Of a DNA stretch of 64,000 nt, positions 60,394 through 64,000 are shown one piece after another. How positions within the stretch are numbered: the stretch's first letter is position 1; every line of letters starts with the position of its first letter. Made by a program: the position numbers and the translations under genes. The DNA is from Labilibacter sediminis (GTDB lineage Bacteria; Bacteroidota; Bacteroidia; Bacteroidales; Marinilabiliaceae): assembly GCF_005877885.1 (NCBI RefSeq), contig NZ_VCHY01000022.1, positions 54,347-118,346 on the forward strand. The letters are read 5' to 3'. The notes under the pieces were generated by a model. That model did not search any database and was not told where the DNA came from. It saw nothing but the letters and a program-made list of their open reading frames with translations.

Positions 60394-62709
60394 TTAATCA
60401 GTTATGGTAACTACAACTTTTTTTAAGTCACCTTTAAAAGCAAAATGGTCGTTATACTCATCAGAAACTGGCGTTCCCGTATCTTCCCCCACATCAAATG
60501 TTTCTGAAAGAGAGAAAGTTGCAATATGCATTTGAGGCATATCAACTTTAGATAACAGCTTTCCATTTACATACAATTCTCCTTTACCTTCGAAATTACC
60601 AGTTTTTATAAAATTAAATTTTATATCTGCCTTTCCTATTGGAAGAGGTGCTGACATTTTCCAGAATACACCATCAAAATAATTATAGTCGTAATGTACT
60701 TTCCTATCCTTTATATACAAAGTATATCCACCAGTCATAGCCCCACAAGCGACTATTACTCCTTCTTCATCTCCTTTAAGATTAAGGCTGGTTTCAATGG
60801 TATGTGCTCTGTTTTTAACCGGAGCCGATGCTTTTTCTGCTATTCGTGTAGCTCCCGGATAGTAGTAGATAAACTCTTTCTGATCGCCAAAGAGCCTGTC
60901 CTGTTGTTTGGCCAAACGCATGATCATATCATCATGCAATGGATATACTTGTTGCTCTTGAGCCAGCTCATCCCAACGAGCAACTAGCTCTTTAAGTTTT
61001 TCAGGATGTTGATCAGCAAGATTAATGGCTTCTGAAAAATCTTCGTTAAGATTATAAAGCTCCCAAACATCATCTTCAAAAGGTGTTACTGAATTAGTTA
61101 GCCATGGCATTCTTTTACCATGAATAGTAACTGCTTTCCAGCCATCTTTATAAATAGCTCGGTTTCCAAAAAGTTCGTAAAGCTGCTCTGTTCTCCTATC
61201 CTGTGCATCCCCATCTGTAAAGGTGTACGCAAAACTAATACCATCAAAAGGACGTTGACGATGCCCGTGAATTACTTCATGAAATGGCATGCCTGTTGCT
61301 TCTAATATCGTTGGAGCAATATCAGCAATATGATGATACTGCTCTCGAATAGCGCCTTTATCTTTAATTTTTGCCGGCCAATGCGCAATTAAAGCATCGC
61401 TTTGTCCGCCTCTGTGAACTATTTGTTTAAAATATTGAAATGGAGTATTACCTGCCAAGGCCCATCCTGCATGGTAATGAGGATAAGTACTTGCACTACC
61501 CCATTCATCGAGATGACGCAGATTGTTTTCTAAAGGTGTTTGTAAACCGTTTAACACATAGGTTTCATTGTGTGTTCCGGTTAAACCACCTTCTCCTGAT
61601 GCTCCATTATCAGCGGTTAAAAGAATTAGGGTATTTTCCAGTTCTCCCAACTCTTCTAATTTATCAACAATTCGCCCTATTTGCTTATCCACATATGTTA
61701 GTTGACCAGCAAAAGCTTCCATTTGGCGAGCATAAAGTTTTCTTTCTATCGCTGGCAAATCATCCCAGGCAGGTATAGCTTCTGCCCTTTCAGTTAACTT
61801 AGTTCCTTTGGGTATAATACCTAACTCTAATTGTTTAGCATGAATCTCTTCTCTCACTTTATCCCACCCCTTATCAAACATTCCTTTATATGCATCAATA
61901 TATTCTTTAGGTGCATGATGCGGAGAATGCATTGCTACAGGAGCCCAAAAAGTCATCCATGGTAAATCAGGCTTAATAGACTCATGACCTGTTATGTAAG
62001 CAATTGTTCTATCGGCCATATCTTTCTCTAAAAAGTAATCATCATTACCAACCCAGGGTTCTACCGGAGTATGATCCTGATAAACAACAGGATTAAAACA
62101 ATGAGCATCCGCTGCCATAAAACCAAAATAATGATCAAATCCTTCTCCACTAGGCCAACGATCAAAAGGTCCCACTTGTGAAACCTCATATAATGGAGTA
62201 TGGTCCCATTTACCTAATGCATAATTCACAAAACCACTCTCCTGCAAGTGATTAGCCACTGACTTACAATCTTCAGGTATCATAGCATTATATCCGGGAA
62301 ACCCCATAGCTGTAAGTGAATGTGATCCTAAACCAATGGTATGTGGATAACGCCCTGCCATAATTGAAGCTCGTGAAGGAGAACACAATGCAGTAGTGTG
62401 AAAATCATTATACCGAAGTCCATTACTTGCTAACTTATCAATATTTGGAGTATTTATTACACCTCCAAAACATCCAAGTTGACCAAATCCTGTATCATCT
62501 AATAAAAAGATTAGAACGTTTGGAGTTCCTTTGGGAGGTAGCTTCTCTTCAGGCCACCACTCCTCTGAATCAGCATAAGATTTCGCAATTTTGCCTTTAA
62601 ATATCGTCTTACCAGAATCTTCATTTTGAGATGTTTTTGAATTACAGCAACTAACTGCAACTATGGCCATCATCAAACAGATAGTCACCAATTTTATTAT
62701 GTTTTTCAT
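60394..62709 (-). CDS. Lipoprotein arylsulfatase
   Basis: The signal peptide ends with lipobox V-A-V-S-C (residue 21), so this 771-residue sulfatase should be lipid-anchored. It has D-D-T-G-F-G-Q (metal-binding Asp pair at 71-72), the formylglycine motif L-C109-S-P-S-R113-A-S-I-M-A-G-R, and D-N-G-A-S-G-E metal ligands. The C-terminal about 150 residues form a separate beta-rich domain (L-P-I-G-K-A-D-I-K-F-N-F, F-D-V-G-E-D-T-G-T-P-V) seen in large arylsulfatases. A maturase for the cysteine is required, but none is in the window. Substrate is not predictable; marine Bacteroidota use such enzymes on sulfated glycans. Confidence 0.95.
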   Translation of the reverse strand: MKNIIKLVTICLMMAIVAVSCCNSKTSQNEDSGKTIFKGKIAKSYADSEEWWPEEKLPPKGTPNVLIFLLDDTGFGQLGCFGGVINTPNIDKLASNGLRYNDFHTTALCSPSRASIMAGRYPHTIGLGSHSLTAMGFPGYNAMIPEDCKSVANHLQESGFVNYALGKWDHTPLYEVSQVGPFDRWPSGEGFDHYFGFMAADAHCFNPVVYQDHTPVEPWVGNDDYFLEKDMADRTIAYITGHESIKPDLPWMTFWAPVAMHSPHHAPKEYIDAYKGMFDKGWDKVREEIHAKQLELGIIPKGTKLTERAEAIPAWDDLPAIERKLYARQMEAFAGQLTYVDKQIGRIVDKLEELGELENTLILLTADNGASGEGGLTGTHNETYVLNGLQTPLENNLRHLDEWGSASTYPHYHAGWALAGNTPFQYFKQIVHRGGQSDALIAHWPAKIKDKGAIREQYHHIADIAPTILEATGMPFHEVIHGHRQRPFDGISFAYTFTDGDAQDRRTEQLYELFGNRAIYKDGWKAVTIHGKRMPWLTNSVTPFEDDVWELYNLNEDFSEAINLADQHPEKLKELVARWDELAQEQQVYPLHDDMIMRLAKQQDRLFGDQKEFIYYYPGATRIAEKASAPVKNRAHTIETSLNLKGDEEGVIVACGAMTGGYTLYIKDRKVHYDYNYFDGVFWKMSAPLPIGKADIKFNFIKTGNFEGKGELYVNGKLLSKVDMPQMHIATFSLSETFDVGEDTGTPVSDEYNDHFAFKGDLKKVVVTITD

Positions 62710-62737
62710 ACTTTTTATTTTAGGTTATTATGAGATT

Positions 62738-63169
62738 TTAAAAATTAACAATAAATCCAACAGCAAAACTTGTGATGTTTGGCTTAAAATAATGCTTTAC
62801 TCCCCCCGTAAAACCTAATCGATTATCTTTAAGAAAATAGGCTCCCAACCCGGCTTCTCCAAAAAAACCATCTTCATCCCATAATGCGTATCCACCATCT
62901 CCATAAAAGAATAATGTTTCGACAATGTTCTTTCTCAGGGCAAGACCAAAATCTACTTTTTCGTAAAAGTCAGTTCCAAACTTTCCTCCAATAGCAAAGC
63001 CATTTTCCAAGTTTTTAAAGGCCCTTAAATCCATTGAATAATCGTCGAACCAAGCATCTCCACGAATTTCTTCTGTAAAACCTAATGAAAATGTTGGATG
63101 CTCTTTTTCTTGAGCAAATGATAGTTGTACTATAACCATCAAACTTGATAACAATAAAATTTTCTTCAT
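62738..63169 (-). CDS. Small outer-membrane beta-barrel-like protein
   Basis: A signal peptide (M-K-K-I-L-L-L-S-S-L-M-V-I-V-Q-L-S-F-A-Q) precedes 123 residues of alternating strands rich in glycine and aromatics (N-G-F-A-I-G-G-K-F-G-T-D-F, L-F-F-Y-G-D-G-G-Y-A-L, G-G-V-K-H-Y-F) ending in F-I-V-N-F, a C-terminal pattern of outer-membrane strands. It lies 28 bases upstream of the arylsulfatase on the same strand, so the two are probably co-transcribed. The protein is shorter than typical eight-stranded barrels, and whether it is complete as a barrel is open. Confidence 0.75.
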   Translation of the reverse strand: MKKILLLSSLMVIVQLSFAQEKEHPTFSLGFTEEIRGDAWFDDYSMDLRAFKNLENGFAIGGKFGTDFYEKVDFGLALRKNIVETLFFYGDGGYALWDEDGFFGEAGLGAYFLKDNRLGFTGGVKHYFKPNITSFAVGFIVNF

Positions 63170-63478
63170 ATTAATCTGTTTGTTTAAAAATTAGTGTGAT
63201 TTGGAAATATATTGTACTAATAGGTAAGACTGAAATAGTTCTCTTTTATGTTTTTTGAGAATGAAATTTTGTTTCCTAAATCCAAAATAACAGAAAACAC
63301 GGAAGGGAGTAATCTATAAAACATACGAATTAAATAGGGTTAAAATAGAACCTATAATTTACGTTTATCTTTTTGAACAATCAAGTGATATTTTCGAACC
63401 AGGAATATTAATCCAATCAGTTGGAAAACCTTAATCGTATTAATGCGATATACTACAAGGATTTTTCATTTCAGTGAA

Positions 63479-63517
63479 ATAAAAAAGACCACCCTGCAAT
63501 ATGCAAAATGGCCTTTA
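63479..63517 (-). terminator. Terminator after the small lipoprotein gene
   Basis: On the minus strand AAAGGCCA and TGGTCTTT (with G-U pairs) close a stem with an inner TTTTGCA/TGCAGGG pairing, followed by T6. It lies about 80 bases past the stop at 63599. The remaining 63170-63598 gap of 429 bases holds no gene. Confidence 0.7.
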
Positions 63518-63598
63518 GGAAATATTAAGAGTCATATTTTAAACTCCTACTGAGAACTTCGTAATCAATAAATCTATTTTCATCCCTGTGATATGCAG

Positions 63599-63760
63599 TT
63601 AATCAGCATCTGGTAAAGCTGGAGGTGGCAGATAAATTGGATTTTCTATTTGAGGTGCATCTTCACTTGGTGGAATATAAGCATCATCATTATTACAGGC
63701 TGTAAAGCTTAATCCTACTAAAAATAATCCTACCGCTAAAATTGACTTTAATCTTTTCAT
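63599..63760 (-). CDS. Tiny lipoprotein (53 aa), member of a tandem pair
   Basis: From ATG at 63760 the product reads M-K-R-L-K-S-I-L-A-V-G-L-F-L-V-G-L-S-F-T-A-C with a lipobox (F-T-A-C22). The mature peptide of about 32 residues starts C-N-N-D-D-A and ends Q-I-E-N-P-I-Y-L-P-P-P-A-L-P-D-A-D. It has no recognised domain. The gene ending at 63939 encodes nearly the same C-terminus, so this is one of a tandem duplicate. ATG at 63760 gives the best signal peptide; an earlier Met 7 codons upstream is less likely. Confidence 0.78.
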   Translation of the reverse strand: MKRLKSILAVGLFLVGLSFTACNNDDAYIPPSEDAPQIENPIYLPPPALPDAD

Positions 63761-63938
63761 CTGTTTAAATTTATTTTTCAATGGTCAGATGGAACTCTCA
63801 AGTAAATTTTAATCATGCACTTGTGTGCAACTTTTTAATTAAAATTTACATGCTCGTTTCATGACTCTAAATTTATATTTCTATTATTTGTTGTTTTTTA
63901 CTTTTAATTAATCTATTTCCTTAACCTACTCCTGACAT

Positions 63939-64000
63939 TTAATTTGCATCCGGCAAGGCTGGAGGTGGCAGATAAATTGGATTTTCTATTTGAGGTGTAT
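63939..64000 (-). CDS. Tiny lipoprotein paralogue (3' end, cut by window edge)
   Basis: The final 19 codons read T-P-Q-I-E-N-P-I-Y-L-P-P-P-A-L-P-D-A-N-stop, almost the same as the lipoprotein ending at 63599. At the DNA level the last 57 bases differ at only a few positions, all near the stop codon or at third positions. The remainder lies beyond the window. Confidence 0.72.
   Translation of the reverse strand, partial: TPQIENPIYLPPPALPDAN

Noticed and set aside
61440..61778. 112-residue plus-strand frame within the arylsulfatase
   Set aside because: It is antisense to conserved sulfatase residues and has no start context or similarity.

Overview
The window comes from the chromosome of a Bacteroidota bacterium, most likely order Marinilabiliales/Bacteroidales. 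The DNA is AT-rich. Several genes have the Bacteroidota promoter pattern TTTG/TTG-N19-20-TAnnTTTG and almost none has a Shine-Dalgarno sequence. Two secreted proteins carry type IX secretion (T9SS) C-terminal domains, there is a menaquinone pathway, and families typical of the phylum occur (DUF4199, DUF5362, START-like/AHSA1, small lipoproteins). The genus cannot be fixed from sequence alone. No phage, integrase, transposase, plasmid backbone or CRISPR array is visible; nearly everything looks like resident core or near-core genome.

Layout. 1-10.6 kb: a cut nitroreductase, dapA, an ACT-domain protein with a palindromic promoter, a small lipoprotein, GAPDH, a membrane acyltransferase, a glucosaminidase/ABC-permease pair, aconitase and LarE. 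10.7-13.5 kb: a five-module T9SS cargo protein and a cold-shock-domain protein. 13.7-21.8 kb: a minus-strand sulfite-reduction and siroheme operon read cysK, cysJ, cysI, DUF2061, a HemC-like/CobA/HemD fusion, hemB. 22-27.6 kb: a chemoreceptor-like protein, an Rrf2 regulator, an outer-membrane protein coupled to a Cys/Met PLP enzyme, a lipoprotein cytochrome c and a DUF302 protein. 27.7-31.5 kb: a pRiA4b-like protein with miaA, facing a DUF4199/glycosyltransferase/methyltransferase operon. 32.1-32.7 kb: SRP RNA followed by tRNA-Thr, tRNA-Tyr, tRNA-Thr and tRNA-Gly in one probable transcript. 32.7-42.7 kb: two small exported proteins, a Sua5/YciO protein, trkH-trkA, ComEC, a START-like protein and a C1 peptidase. 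43-50.7 kb: menE, menC, menA, menB, menD and menF. 50.7-64 kb: a nucleoid-associated protein, a large outer-membrane HExxH/propeller/barrel protein, a PsiE-like protein, a GH13 enzyme, a metallophosphoesterase, a T9SS cargo protein, an arylsulfatase, a small barrel protein and a tandem pair of tiny lipoproteins, the last one cut by the edge.

How the genes work together. The cys/hem operon combines sulfite reduction to sulfide (CysJI), sulfide capture (CysK) and the first steps toward the siroheme cofactor that CysI needs. The nearby PLP enzyme and Rrf2 regulator fit sulfur-amino-acid metabolism. The men genes supply the respiratory quinone. TrkH and TrkA form a potassium uptake system.

The least ordinary content is non-coding. 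(i) A dispersed 175-196 bp imperfect-palindrome element occurs five times, mostly against gene ends. (ii) Two convergent gene pairs are separated exactly by an array of 7-bp repeats that turns into its own complement and should fold into a long hairpin. (iii) A REP-like set of three hairpins lies near 31.6 kb. (iv) A perfect 28-bp palindrome overlaps the promoter of the ACT-domain gene. Among proteins, the N-terminal domain of the CobA-HemD fusion looks like a HemC that has lost its catalytic residues and its cofactor domain.
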